Below, in pieces: positions 1-7,183 of a DNA stretch of 15,499 nucleotides. The notes beneath the pieces were generated by a model. The model did not search any database, had not been told where the DNA came from, and worked only from the letters and a program-made list of their open reading frames with translations. Numbering within the stretch: position 1 is the first letter of the stretch; each line of letters opens with the position of its first letter. The translations under genes and the position numbers were made by a program. The stretch lies in NCBI GenBank assembly GCA_026982145.1, contig JALSHQ010000277.1, forward strand, positions 1-15,499, in the 5' to 3' direction. Source of the stretch: Gammaproteobacteria bacterium. Its GTDB lineage: Bacteria; Pseudomonadota; Gammaproteobacteria; SZUA-140.

Positions 1-854
1 ATAAACACGCCACTCAGTCACTGGCCCGTATCAAAACGAAGCTGGAATCTGAAAGAGAAGATATTATCGAGCGAATCGATACCATTAATCAGGTCTTAAG
101 ACGCACTGAGTTTAAGCAGGGAAGTCATTTAAAGCTGGGATCAAAGCGTGAAAAGTATCCCCATGTGCAGGATTTTGAGCGAAAAATTAGAAGTGCCCTA
201 AGTCAGGCTACCAGTGATGACCATGAACGACGATTTAACTTGCTTGCAGAGGTTGTCGAAATCCTGGAAAAAGCGAGTGCGCCTGGTACATCCAATAACA
301 TGGAAAGCCTGAGGTTATTAGACCCAAGGTACCAAATGTCATTTTATGCCGAAGAGGTCGATTCACAAACCCTGGATATAAGAGATGTACTTGAGTCTAG
401 CAGTGGTAAATCTGGGGGCGAGAAAGAATCCTTTGCGGGGACCATTGTGGCGGCCAGTCTTGCCTATGTATTAACGCCTGTTGGATATGACAAACCAATT
501 TATTGCACCGTGTTTTTAGATGAGGCCTTTTCAAATACGGCCGAGGCAGTTAGCCGAAGAGTGCTTCGGGTTTTTAAGGAATTACATATTCATGTGAACT
601 TGATTACACCTTATAAGAATCTAAATCTGGCCAGGGAATCTTCCAGATCATTACTTATTGCCGAGCGCGATCCTGAGTTGCACGAAAGCCACTTGTGCGA
701 AGTGACCTGGGAGGAAATTGATAGACGTATAGCAGAACAAAAGCAATCGGCATTGTTAAATGAGGCTGAATCTCTCGGAGTGGATGTCGTTGGATTAACT
801 GAGAATAAAGCGGACTCCATAACTGACCAGGATGTTGTGTTCAATGGATCCTAA
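1..854 (+). CDS. jetC: Wadjet protein JetC, SMC-like ATPase (C-terminal part; 5' end outside window)
   Basis: The reading frame is open from base 3 to the stop at 852-854 (283 residues), so this is the C-terminal part of a larger protein; an in-frame GTG at 165 is not its real start. The fragment has a coiled-coil-like start, then the ABC signature SGGEKE (411-428), then a Walker B strand ending in LDEAFSN (D519-521, E522-524) and a conserved C-terminal block containing LITPYKN. This matches the JetC subunit of Wadjet (COG4913-type ATPase, most like type I). In Wadjet, JetC dimerises with JetA (kleisin) and JetB to extrude plasmid DNA loops that JetD cleaves. jetA, jetB and the Walker A half should lie left of the window. 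The stop overlaps the jetD start by 11 bp, as in a coupled operon. The DNA looks AT-richer than the housekeeping genes further right. The family call is strong; the type I assignment is inferred. Confidence 0.88.
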   Translation, partial: KHATQSLARIKTKLESEREDIIERIDTINQVLRRTEFKQGSHLKLGSKREKYPHVQDFERKIRSALSQATSDDHERRFNLLAEVVEILEKASAPGTSNNMESLRLLDPRYQMSFYAEEVDSQTLDIRDVLESSSGKSGGEKESFAGTIVAASLAYVLTPVGYDKPIYCTVFLDEAFSNTAEAVSRRVLRVFKELHIHVNLITPYKNLNLARESSRSLLIAERDPELHESHLCEVTWEEIDRRIAEQKQSALLNEAESLGVDVVGLTENKADSITDQDVVFNGS

Positions 855-2151
855 AAGTAAAGAAGCGTTCGACAGGCCGAATTGGGGGTTTCTGCCAGAA
901 GATATAATAGACTCTTTAAATCAAAAACTATGGCAAAATTCCAGAAAGGTTAAAAGCTTACTAAAGGGTGAGTCATCATTCCCTTTGCAGGTTTCTTTGA
1001 AGTCCCCAAGGGGAAACGCCGTTTTAGCAGATATTAATCACTTTCAGAGATTTGTATCTTCATGGAAGCGGTTTTCTGAAAAAGAGTGCACCGAGCATGA
1101 AAGTAAGTACGCTTGTGAGGTTTCTTGGGAAAATCGTAGCTTTAGATCTCTTTCTGAGCAACTTATCCCGACAATGCTATCGATACCTGATGTAGGTGCC
1201 CTTGCTCGTCTGCTTGGCAAGAGCGAAGAGCATCAGCTAAATAAGTGGCAATCCAAAATAGCGCATATTCTTGATGCACTTGCACCTCTGTATGTGGGGC
1301 GTAATCTCGATGAAAAGCCTGAAGGTGAAGCCTCTGAAAAAGACAGCAAAGAAAGGCCGCTATTTCTAACGTTAATTGATCATCTCGAAGCTTTGAATAA
1401 ATTTGATTACTCAGATCTCGATTTGTTAGTCAAATTAATACCGCAGTTAAAGCAAGGAATGGGCGGAGGGTGTTACCTGAGGGCATTGCCTGTCACATTT
1501 GTTGATACCAAGTTTATAGAGAATAACCTTCGAATTATTGAATCGATTACAGCTGCACTAATCGATGAAGACGTTAGAGAAGTAGGCCTTTTAAATTGGC
1601 TGCATTGTAAAGACAAGCCGAAGGATTGGTTGCTAATAAAACCTCTGTGTGAGCAGGCAACAGCAGTACTAGGAGGGATTCCTCTACTCAGATTGTCCTC
1701 GGATACGTTACTTGAGTTTGAGTTACCTGCTAGCAATATCCTGATTATTGAGAACGAGCAGTCGTGCCTGGCGCTGAATAATATCCCCGACACGATCGCA
1801 ATATCGGGCGGTGGAAAAAACGTCGCATGGATGAGGGCGGGATGGCTTACCGCTAAGAGAGTTGGTTACTGGGGGGACATTGACTCTGAAGGCCTCAGTA
1901 TACTAAGCGATGCTCGAAGTAAGCTAAGCACCATCACGCCTTTAATGATGGATGCCGCGACAGTTGAAGTCTACCAAGAACGGATGGTCGCTGAACCTGA
2001 CTCAGTATTTAAAGAGCCAATAGCATTGACCGAGGAAGAATTGGATTTGTTTAAGGGATTACGTTCCGAACAGTTTGCTAACACGAGGTTGGAACAGGAA
2101 CGGCTGCCGATGGACTATGTCACTAAAATCATAGAATCTTGGATAGACTGA
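844..2151 (+). CDS. jetD: Wadjet nuclease JetD (DUF3322 + DUF2220/Toprim)
   Basis: A 435-residue protein from ATG 844; ATG 832 is also in frame, but only 844 has an AGG about 12 bases upstream. The N-terminal half (about 20-215) fits DUF3322, with YLRALPVTFVDTKFIENN near residues 211-228. The C-terminal half (about 245-430) fits DUF2220, a Toprim-like fold. Candidate metal ligands are E303 in LIIENEQS and D345/D347 in YWGDIDSEG, followed by the family-typical RLEQERLP near the end. JetD is the nuclease of the Wadjet complex and cuts small circular DNA after loop extrusion by JetABC. It overlaps jetC by 11 bp, so translation is probably coupled. All expected acidic residues are present and no frameshift is seen, so it looks functional. 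A low-complexity acidic linker (about residues 157-170) lies between the domains. No terminator was found after its stop. Confidence 0.9.
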   Translation: MDPKSKEAFDRPNWGFLPEDIIDSLNQKLWQNSRKVKSLLKGESSFPLQVSLKSPRGNAVLADINHFQRFVSSWKRFSEKECTEHESKYACEVSWENRSFRSLSEQLIPTMLSIPDVGALARLLGKSEEHQLNKWQSKIAHILDALAPLYVGRNLDEKPEGEASEKDSKERPLFLTLIDHLEALNKFDYSDLDLLVKLIPQLKQGMGGGCYLRALPVTFVDTKFIENNLRIIESITAALIDEDVREVGLLNWLHCKDKPKDWLLIKPLCEQATAVLGGIPLLRLSSDTLLEFELPASNILIIENEQSCLALNNIPDTIAISGGGKNVAWMRAGWLTAKRVGYWGDIDSEGLSILSDARSKLSTITPLMMDAATVEVYQERMVAEPDSVFKEPIALTEEELDLFKGLRSEQFANTRLEQERLPMDYVTKIIESWID

Positions 2152-2361
2152 ATACCCTTCGCCCACCCAATTCACCCAACAAACCTTTTGATTAGTCCAT
2201 TAATAAGTTGCTGATTTTAAAGGGCTCTCCGTTCTCTGGTCATGGACTTGGGCTTTGCGAGGTGGAGAGAGTCACAGAGAGTATTCGGCCATTTAGAGAA
2301 TATTGGCCTGGAAAAGTCCGCTAAGCCTTACCAGATAAGGCCTGTAGTGCGGGGCGCGGGC
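2152..2361. other. Non-coding junction between jetD and ssrA
   Basis: No convincing gene. It contains a short direct repeat CACCCAA (2164-2170 and 2173-2179), a 6-bp hairpin GCCTTA/TAAGGC (2325-2341) with no T tract, and a partial copy of the ssrA 3' end (2259-2273, listed separately). Because islands commonly insert at the 3' end of ssrA, this is the expected position of an island boundary. No integrase is visible. An open frame crossing from here into ssrA is an artefact of reading through the tmRNA. Confidence 0.5.
2259..2273 (+). repeat. Degenerate direct copy of the ssrA 3'-terminal segment
   Basis: GAGGTGGAGAGAGTC at 2259-2273 matches GAGGTGGCGGGAGTC at 2407-2421, the acceptor/T-arm part of ssrA, at 13 of 15 positions in the same orientation, 148 bp apart. 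It could be a decayed attachment-site remnant from an earlier integration at ssrA. The segment is purine-rich and short, so chance similarity is possible. Confidence 0.3.
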
Positions 2362-2394
2362 AATAAAAAAGGCCAACCGAGAACGGTTGGCCTT
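2362..2394 (-). terminator. Rho-independent terminator of ssrA
   Basis: Read on the minus strand, an 11-bp perfect stem (AAGGCCAACCG, 2394-2384, pairing with 2379-2369) closes a 4-base loop. The stem is followed by a T run (complement of the A run 2365-2370). It begins 8 bases past the mature 3' CCA of tmRNA, the standard arrangement for an ssrA transcript that is trimmed at its 3' end. Confidence 0.9.
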
Positions 2395-2401
2395 CTGTTA
2401 T

Positions 2402-2761
<360 letters not shown>

Positions 2762-2868
2762 TTTGGTATTACTACAATAGACAGTTTAACTTAGTGTAGA
2801 GCTCAATGCGACCGCAAAATTAAAGGGCGTTTGATGTTGACTAGATAGCGGGTCGATTAAAACCGGGG

Positions 2869-3342
2869 TTAGCGCCCTTTGAGCAGGCGCTGTTTTTCCC
2901 GCTTCCAGTCACGATCTTTTTCACTGGCGCGTTTATCGTGTTGCTGTTTACCCTTGGCAAGCCCAATTTCAAGTTTGACCAAGCCGTGGCTCCAGTAGAG
3001 TGCGGTGCCTACCAATGTGTACCCTTTGCGTTCGACGGCACCGATCAATTTATCGAGCTGCTTTCTGTGCAGCAGCAGTTTCCGCACCCGTGTATTTTCA
3101 GGGGAGATGTGGGTCGAGGCGGTGTGAAGCGGCGAGATATGGCAGCCAGAGATAAACGCTTCGCCATTTTTGATGAAAACATAACTCTCTGTGAGTTGTG
3201 CGCGTGAGGCGCGCATGCTTTTAACTTCCCACCCTTGCAATACAATACCCGCTTCAAACTTCTCCTCAATGAAGTAGTCGTGGCGTGCGCGCTTATTGAG
3301 CGCGATGGTGTTGCCGCCAGTTTTTTTCTTTTTTGTAGCCAT
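2869..3342 (-). CDS. smpB: SsrA-binding protein SmpB
   Basis: 157 residues, the usual family length. SmpB binds the tRNA-like part of tmRNA, occupies the empty mRNA channel of the stalled ribosome and is required for trans-translation. Recognisable features are the Lys-rich start MATKKKKTGG, the block RARHDYFIEEKFEAGIVLQG, WEVKSMRASRAQL, and a conserved ending KGKQQHDKRASEKDRDWKRE. The very basic C-terminal tail is the helix that enters the mRNA path. Translation starts at ATG 3342; no good ribosome-binding site is visible upstream. It lies 107 bp upstream of ssrA on the same strand, the classical pairing. It is transcribed divergently from the NSS transporter gene. Confidence 0.98.
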   Translation of the reverse strand: MATKKKKTGGNTIALNKRARHDYFIEEKFEAGIVLQGWEVKSMRASRAQLTESYVFIKNGEAFISGCHISPLHTASTHISPENTRVRKLLLHRKQLDKLIGAVERKGYTLVGTALYWSHGLVKLEIGLAKGKQQHDKRASEKDRDWKREKQRLLKGR

Positions 3343-3388
3343 AAAATTGAGGTTTTGATGGTGAAACGGGGTCTATTAAGTCGTCGTT

Positions 3389-3394
3389 ATTATA
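3389..3394 (-). promoter_or_regulatory. Candidate -10 box for smpB
   Basis: A perfect TATAAT on the minus strand, 46 bases upstream of the smpB start. No good -35 box is found at the usual spacing. The position would give a leader of about 40 nt. Moderate support only. Confidence 0.45.
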
Positions 3395-3414
3395 CACAGG
3401 AGTGGTCTATGTGG

Positions 3415-3443
3415 TTGAGAGATCTGCCGATTTCGCCCACAAT
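3415..3443 (+). promoter_or_regulatory. Candidate promoter of the NSS transporter gene
   Basis: TTGAGA (3415-3420, 5 of 6 to the -35 consensus), a 17-base spacer, and CACAAT (3438-3443, 4 of 6 to the -10 consensus). Transcription would start near 3450, about 22 bases before the ATG at 3472. Consensus match only. Confidence 0.4.
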
Positions 3444-3471
3444 AGCGGGATGAAGTATCAATGGAGCGGTA

Positions 3472-4851
3472 ATGGCAGAAAATTCGCGTAGCAGCATTCA
3501 TGGTCAGTGGTCATCGCGCTGGGTCTTTGTGCTTGCCGCAACGGGCTCAGCGGTGGGGTTGGGTAATATCTGGAAGTTTCCCTACATCGCAGGGGAGAAT
3601 GGCGGCGGCGCATTCGTGCTCATCTATCTGCTCTGCATTGCGGTGGTGGGCTTGCCGGTGATGATCGCTGAAATCATGCTGGGTCGGCGCGGCCGGCAGA
3701 GCCCGATCAACACTATGAAAGCGCTCAGCCGCGAAGCAGGTCGCAGCCCGCTCTGGCAGCTGCTGGGGTGGTCTGGGGTGCTGGCTGGGTTTCTAATCCT
3801 CTCTTATTACAGTGTGATCGCAGGCTGGGCACTCAATTACGTGCTGGAGATGGGGAGCGGTACCTTTAATGGCAGCTCAGCGGGGCAGGTGAAAACGGTC
3901 TTTGATGATTTGCTGGGGAACCCCCTAAAGCTCACCCTTTGGCACACGCTGTTTATTGTGGTGACAATGGTGGTGGTGGCGCGTGGCGTGCGTGGCGGGT
4001 TGGAAAAGGCGGTGATGTTTTTGATGCCGGCGCTGTTTGTGTTGCTGATTATATTACTGGGCTACGCGATGAACAGCGGTGCTTTCATGCAGGGGCTTGC
4101 CTTTCTCTTCACGCCGGATTTCAGCGCCATTACTGGCAAAGGGGTGCTGGTTGCAATGGGGCACGCCTTCTTTACCTTGAGTCTTGGGATGGGGGCGATC
4201 ATGGTGTACGGCTCCTATATGCGCAGTCAGGATTCGATTGCACGTACGGCGATTATGATTGTGATTGCTGACACCGTGGTTGCGCTGGTGGCTGGCATGG
4301 CGATTTTTCCGATTGTGTTTGCCAATGGCCTTGAACCTGGGGCGGGGCCGGGGTTGGTCTTTCAGACACTGCCGCTGGCGTTTGGACAGATGACCGGCGG
4401 GCTCTTTTTTGGCACGCTCTTTTTTATTCTGCTCTTTTTTGCTGCGTGGAGTTCTTCAATTTCGTTGATTGAACCTGCGGTGACTTGGCTGGTTGAAAAC
4501 CGCAATATGACGCGCATAAGTGCATCAATCACCTGCGGTGTTGCGACTTGGACACTGGGCATGGGCACGGTGTTGTCATTCAACCTGTGGGCGGAGGTAA
4601 CACTGTTCGACATGACGTTCTTCGAACTGCTCGACTTTCTCACAGCCAATATTATGTTGCCGCTGGGTGGGCTGTTTGTTGCGCTCTTTGTGGGGTGGGC
4701 AATGTCTCGAAAATCTAAGCATGATGAAATCGGAACCAAGCATCAATTTGCATTCAATGCGTGGAACTTTTTATTGAAATATATAACGCCACTGGCGGTG
4801 TTGATTGTTTTTTTGCAAAGCACCGGTCTGTTGGAAAAAATCACTGGATAG
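3472..4851 (+). CDS. Sodium-dependent transporter, NSS/SNF family (LeuT-like)
   Basis: A 459-residue inner-membrane symporter of the neurotransmitter:sodium symporter family, likely importing an amino acid or related amine with Na+. The start is supported by GGAG at 3463-3466, 5 bases before the ATG. TM1 carries the unwound-helix signature GSAVGLGNIWKFP (residues 25-37), equivalent to the NAVGLGN substrate/Na+ site of LeuT. TM6 carries AFFTLSLGMGAI, almost the LeuT sequence with its substrate-contacting FFTLS. TM8 has SSSIS, matching the Na2 site. I count 11 hydrophobic segments, the last being YITPLAVLIVFLQSTGLL, so it belongs to the 11-TM bacterial subgroup (TnaT/MhsT-like) rather than 12-TM LeuT. 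Substrate cannot be read from the sequence. It sits between smpB and ratA, and ratA starts 27 bp downstream, so the two are probably co-transcribed. Confidence 0.93.
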   Translation: MAENSRSSIHGQWSSRWVFVLAATGSAVGLGNIWKFPYIAGENGGGAFVLIYLLCIAVVGLPVMIAEIMLGRRGRQSPINTMKALSREAGRSPLWQLLGWSGVLAGFLILSYYSVIAGWALNYVLEMGSGTFNGSSAGQVKTVFDDLLGNPLKLTLWHTLFIVVTMVVVARGVRGGLEKAVMFLMPALFVLLIILLGYAMNSGAFMQGLAFLFTPDFSAITGKGVLVAMGHAFFTLSLGMGAIMVYGSYMRSQDSIARTAIMIVIADTVVALVAGMAIFPIVFANGLEPGAGPGLVFQTLPLAFGQMTGGLFFGTLFFILLFFAAWSSSISLIEPAVTWLVENRNMTRISASITCGVATWTLGMGTVLSFNLWAEVTLFDMTFFELLDFLTANIMLPLGGLFVALFVGWAMSRKSKHDEIGTKHQFAFNAWNFLLKYITPLAVLIVFLQSTGLLEKITG

Positions 4852-4878
4852 TGATATTTGGAATAAGTTGATAGTCGT

Positions 4879-5316
4879 ATGGCAATAATAAATAGAAGTG
4901 CACTGGTGCGTTATTCCGCCAGTCAGATGTTTGTGCTGGTGGACGATATTGAAGCGTACCCGGAGTTTTTGCCGTGGTGTAAAAGCACAACGGTGTTAAG
5001 CCGTAATGAAGACGAAGTGCGGGCGACGCTGGAGCTTGCGCGTGGTGGCATCCACAAAACGTTCTCGACCTGTAACCGCTTGCAGCACGGGAAGATGATC
5101 GAGATGCGGCTGATCGAAGGCCCCTTTAAACATCTGGAAGGGTTCTGGCGCTTCGAAGGATTAGGGGATGCCGCTTGCAAGGTGTCGCTTGATTTAGAGT
5201 TTGAGTTTTCCAGCCGTATCCTTGATGTCACTCTTGGCCCCATCTTTAGCCAAATTGCAAACTCTCTGGTGGACTCTTTTTGCGAGCGCGCGGCGGTGAA
5301 TTATGGCAGACCTTGA
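4879..5316 (+). CDS. ratA: RatA / coenzyme Q-binding START-like (SRPBCC) protein
   Basis: 145 residues, the family's normal size. It belongs to the polyketide cyclase/START-like superfamily with a lipid-binding helix-grip fold. Visible hallmarks are the N-terminal strand INRSALVRYSASQMF, the block DDIEAYPEFLPWC, LIEGPFKHLEGFWRFE, and a long C-terminal helix ending in FCERA. E. coli RatA was reported to block 70S ribosome formation; eukaryotic relatives (Coq10) bind ubiquinone. The physiological role in this organism could be either. The start ATG has only a weak upstream GGAA. It overlaps ratB by 14 bp, which implies coupled translation. This ratA-ratB-bamE order near smpB is widely conserved in Gammaproteobacteria. 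Confidence 0.93.
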   Translation: MAIINRSALVRYSASQMFVLVDDIEAYPEFLPWCKSTTVLSRNEDEVRATLELARGGIHKTFSTCNRLQHGKMIEMRLIEGPFKHLEGFWRFEGLGDAACKVSLDLEFEFSSRILDVTLGPIFSQIANSLVDSFCERAAVNYGRP

Positions 5317-5764
5317 AAAGGGTGATTCAGCGGTGAGTGAAGAGCCGAGCATTAAGAAAATAGAGGTCGAGGTGGCCTATGCGTTGCCCCATGAACAGGT
5401 GGTTCAGGAGGTGATGATCAAGGCGGGCGGCACCGTGAGTGATGCGATTAAACACTCCGGTATTTTAGTCACCTACCCTGAAATCGACCTCGCGGTAAAT
5501 AAGGTGGGGGTGTTTGGCAAGATCACTAAAATGGATCGGGTGCTGCGCGCAGGAGACCGGGTTGAAATTTACCGTCCACTGATTGCTGACCCGAAAGAGG
5601 TGCGCCGTAAACGTGCTGCTGAAGGCAAACGAATGAAAAAGGGTGGCGGTGACATCACCGACGGTGCAGCGAAGCCCGCTAAGAAATCAGCGGCTGCGGA
5701 ACCACCCGTCGGTGAGAATGAAGCGGGTAAAAGCGTTGTTCCTGCTGCGTCGAAAACAGACTAA
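5303..5764 (+). CDS. ratB: RatB / RnfH-family ubiquitin-like (beta-grasp) protein
   Basis: 153 residues. The first ~100 are the UPF0125/RnfH beta-grasp domain: IEVEVAYALPHEQVV, then TVSDAIKHSGI, then LAVNKVGVFGKITKMD and DRVEIYRPLIADPKEVRRKRA. The last ~50 residues are a Lys/Ala-rich, probably disordered extension (KRMKKGGGDI..., many A, K and E) that is longer than in the E. coli protein. Its molecular function is unsettled: it was named as the partner of RatA, and relatives are linked to Rnf electron-transport complexes. The gene starts inside the end of ratA. It ends against bamE on the other strand, with overlapping stop codons (CTAA, 5761-5764). Confidence 0.92.
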   Translation: MADLEKGDSAVSEEPSIKKIEVEVAYALPHEQVVQEVMIKAGGTVSDAIKHSGILVTYPEIDLAVNKVGVFGKITKMDRVLRAGDRVEIYRPLIADPKEVRRKRAAEGKRMKKGGGDITDGAAKPAKKSAAAEPPVGENEAGKSVVPAASKTD

Positions 5765-6099
5765 CGCAAGGGCAGTGATTCTAGCGGGACATCACGCTCG
5801 ATGCGAGCGAGGCGCTCACCCTCAAAGAACAGGGTGACGCGGTACTGGCTGCGCGGCGCATCGCTTTTACCTGATTTAAAGGCGTGAACGTAGTCCCAGC
5901 GATCTCTGCGGAATGGGTCAACAATCATTGGGCGTCCCATGACCCGCTCAACTTCATCGCGCTTCATGCCCGTTTTTAACGCTGCCATCATCTTCTGGGA
6001 GACAATATTACCTTGCTGAATATCCACTTTATGAAGTGTGCATCCAGTGCTAAGTACCAGAAAAAAAAGGGGAATAGCGATTGCGAAATTATTTTTCAT
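5761..6099 (-). CDS. bamE: Outer-membrane assembly lipoprotein BamE (SmpA/OmlA)
   Basis: A small lipoprotein of the BAM complex, which inserts beta-barrel proteins into the outer membrane. From ATG 6099 it has 112 residues: a short basic start, a hydrophobic segment, and a lipobox LSTGC with the lipidated Cys at residue 20. The mature part shows the BamE signature: IQQGNIVSQKMMAALKTGMKR, then VERVMGRPMIVDPFRRDRWDYV, then VTLFFEGERLARIERD. A second in-frame ATG at 6123 would add eight residues (MNIVKQPH). A weak AGAGAAG lies upstream of that one and no SD precedes 6099, so the start is uncertain; 6099 gives the cleaner signal peptide. It is convergent with ratB and divergent from fur, the usual order in this class. 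Confidence 0.94.
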   Translation of the reverse strand: MKNNFAIAIPLFFLVLSTGCTLHKVDIQQGNIVSQKMMAALKTGMKRDEVERVMGRPMIVDPFRRDRWDYVHAFKSGKSDAPRSQYRVTLFFEGERLARIERDVPLESLPLR

Positions 6100-6123
6100 A
6101 TGGGGTTGTTTTACAATATTCAT

Positions 6124-6232
6124 TACTAGTAAGGTGCTTCTCTGATCTTCTGCCTGCAGTGCGACTGGCTGGGATCAGTTCAGTAGATTTTATGCCGACA
6201 TCACGGCGCGGTTATTATGTAAGGGTACCATA
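6124..6232. promoter_or_regulatory. Shared divergent promoter region of bamE and fur
   Basis: This 109-bp spacer must carry control signals for bamE (leftward) and fur (rightward). AAGGG at 6221-6225 is the fur ribosome-binding site. I see no confident -35/-10 pair on either strand and no recognisable Fur box. Confidence 0.4.
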
Positions 6233-6646
6233 GTGGAAAATTCGGATTTAAAAAAGGCGGGGCTAAAAATAACACTGCCGCGCGTTAAAATTCTCGACAT
6301 GCTTGAAAAAAATAGCAAACGCCATTTAACTGCGGAAGATGTTTACAAGGCGTTGATCAAGTCTGGTGAAGATGTGGGCTTGGCCACCGTTTACCGTGTG
6401 TTAACCCAGTTTGAAGCGGCTGGGCTGGTGAAGCGCCATCACTTTGAAGAGGGGCATTCGGTGTTTGAACTGGATGCCGGAGAGCATCACGACCACATTG
6501 TCTGTGTTGAATGCGGCAAGGTGGATGAGTTTATTGACGACGTGATTGAACAACGTCAGGAAGAGATCGCCAGCAAAGCGGGTTACACCATTACCGACCA
6601 TTCGCTCTATATCTATGGTGTCTGTGGTGAGTGTCAGGCGAAATAA
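6233..6646 (+). CDS. fur: Ferric uptake regulator Fur
   Basis: 137 residues with a GTG start; AAGG at 6221-6224 lies 8 bases upstream and decides the start. Fur is a cytoplasmic dimer that represses iron-uptake genes when loaded with Fe(II). The N-terminal winged helix contains ITLPRVKILDML and the recognition-helix region GLATVYRVLTQFEAAGLV (49-66). The C-terminal domain has the His-rich metal site HHDHIV (85-90) and two CxxC pairs, C91/C94 in CVEC and C131/C134 in CGEC, which bind structural zinc. All residues expected of a classical Fur rather than Zur or PerR are present. It is divergent from bamE, a standard gammaproteobacterial arrangement, and followed 21 bp later by a DUF2452 gene probably on the same transcript. 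Confidence 0.97.
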   Translation: MENSDLKKAGLKITLPRVKILDMLEKNSKRHLTAEDVYKALIKSGEDVGLATVYRVLTQFEAAGLVKRHHFEEGHSVFELDAGEHHDHIVCVECGKVDEFIDDVIEQRQEEIASKAGYTITDHSLYIYGVCGECQAK

Positions 6647-6667
6647 AAGAACAGGTGGTTTTGAGGC

Positions 6668-7147
6668 ATGGGTAAGAAATTTGAGGGCAGAGGTGAGTTG
6701 CATGAGGGGGATGCGCGCAGCGCACCATACCCGGTAAGTCGCCTAGGTGCTGTGGTTGATCTGGTCGATATCGCGCGTGAAATTTCACTGGCCGATAGCC
6801 ACATCAATACCCGTGTTTCATCAAAGCTGGCATTGATTGCTGATCAAATTCGTCATCTGCAAAGTGAAGCGCGCAGTGTGCTGGAAGCAGCGCAGCGAGA
6901 CCAAGCGCTGCACCACGCGCAGTGTCATTTCAAACGCATCCCCGGCAAGCTCTACCATCTTTACCGCCGCAGCGATGACTCCACCTATTTCTCAATGTTG
7001 GGGCCGGCCGAGTGGGGAGGTGAACCACCTCATGCGTTCAGTGGCAGTTATCGACTGGAAAATGATATGTCGTGGACACCTGAGGCGGAATTGAACCAGC
7101 CTGATGATAGCGGCGAGCGGGTGCAGCGTCTGTTAAAGAATCTTTGA
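6668..7147 (+). CDS. DUF2452 domain protein of unknown function
   Basis: A 159-residue soluble protein with no signal peptide or membrane segment. AGGTGG at 6653-6658 is a well-spaced ribosome-binding site. The whole protein matches the pattern I associate with DUF2452: an opening APYPVSRLGAVVDLVDIARE, an alpha-helical middle (ADQIRHLQSEARSVLEAAQRD), then CHFKRIPGKLYHLYRR and the aromatic-rich block YFSMLGPAEWGG followed by FSGSYRLENDMSW. The conserved H/C/K/R and aromatic residues in the second half suggest a ligand site, but no biochemical function is known to me. It follows fur by 21 bp, so it may be co-transcribed and iron-linked; this is inference from position only. Its 3' end faces that of uppP, 36 bp away. 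Confidence 0.8.
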   Translation: MGKKFEGRGELHEGDARSAPYPVSRLGAVVDLVDIAREISLADSHINTRVSSKLALIADQIRHLQSEARSVLEAAQRDQALHHAQCHFKRIPGKLYHLYRRSDDSTYFSMLGPAEWGGEPPHAFSGSYRLENDMSWTPEAELNQPDDSGERVQRLLKNL

Positions 7148-7183
7148 TCTGTTTCCAACGCTACCGAAAACCACGCAGCGGTG

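Noticed and set aside
165..854. Independent 229-codon gene starting at GTG 165
   Set aside because: The frame is open without a stop back to base 3, and the protein is clearly the C-terminal part of a larger SMC-like ATPase, so 165 is an internal codon.
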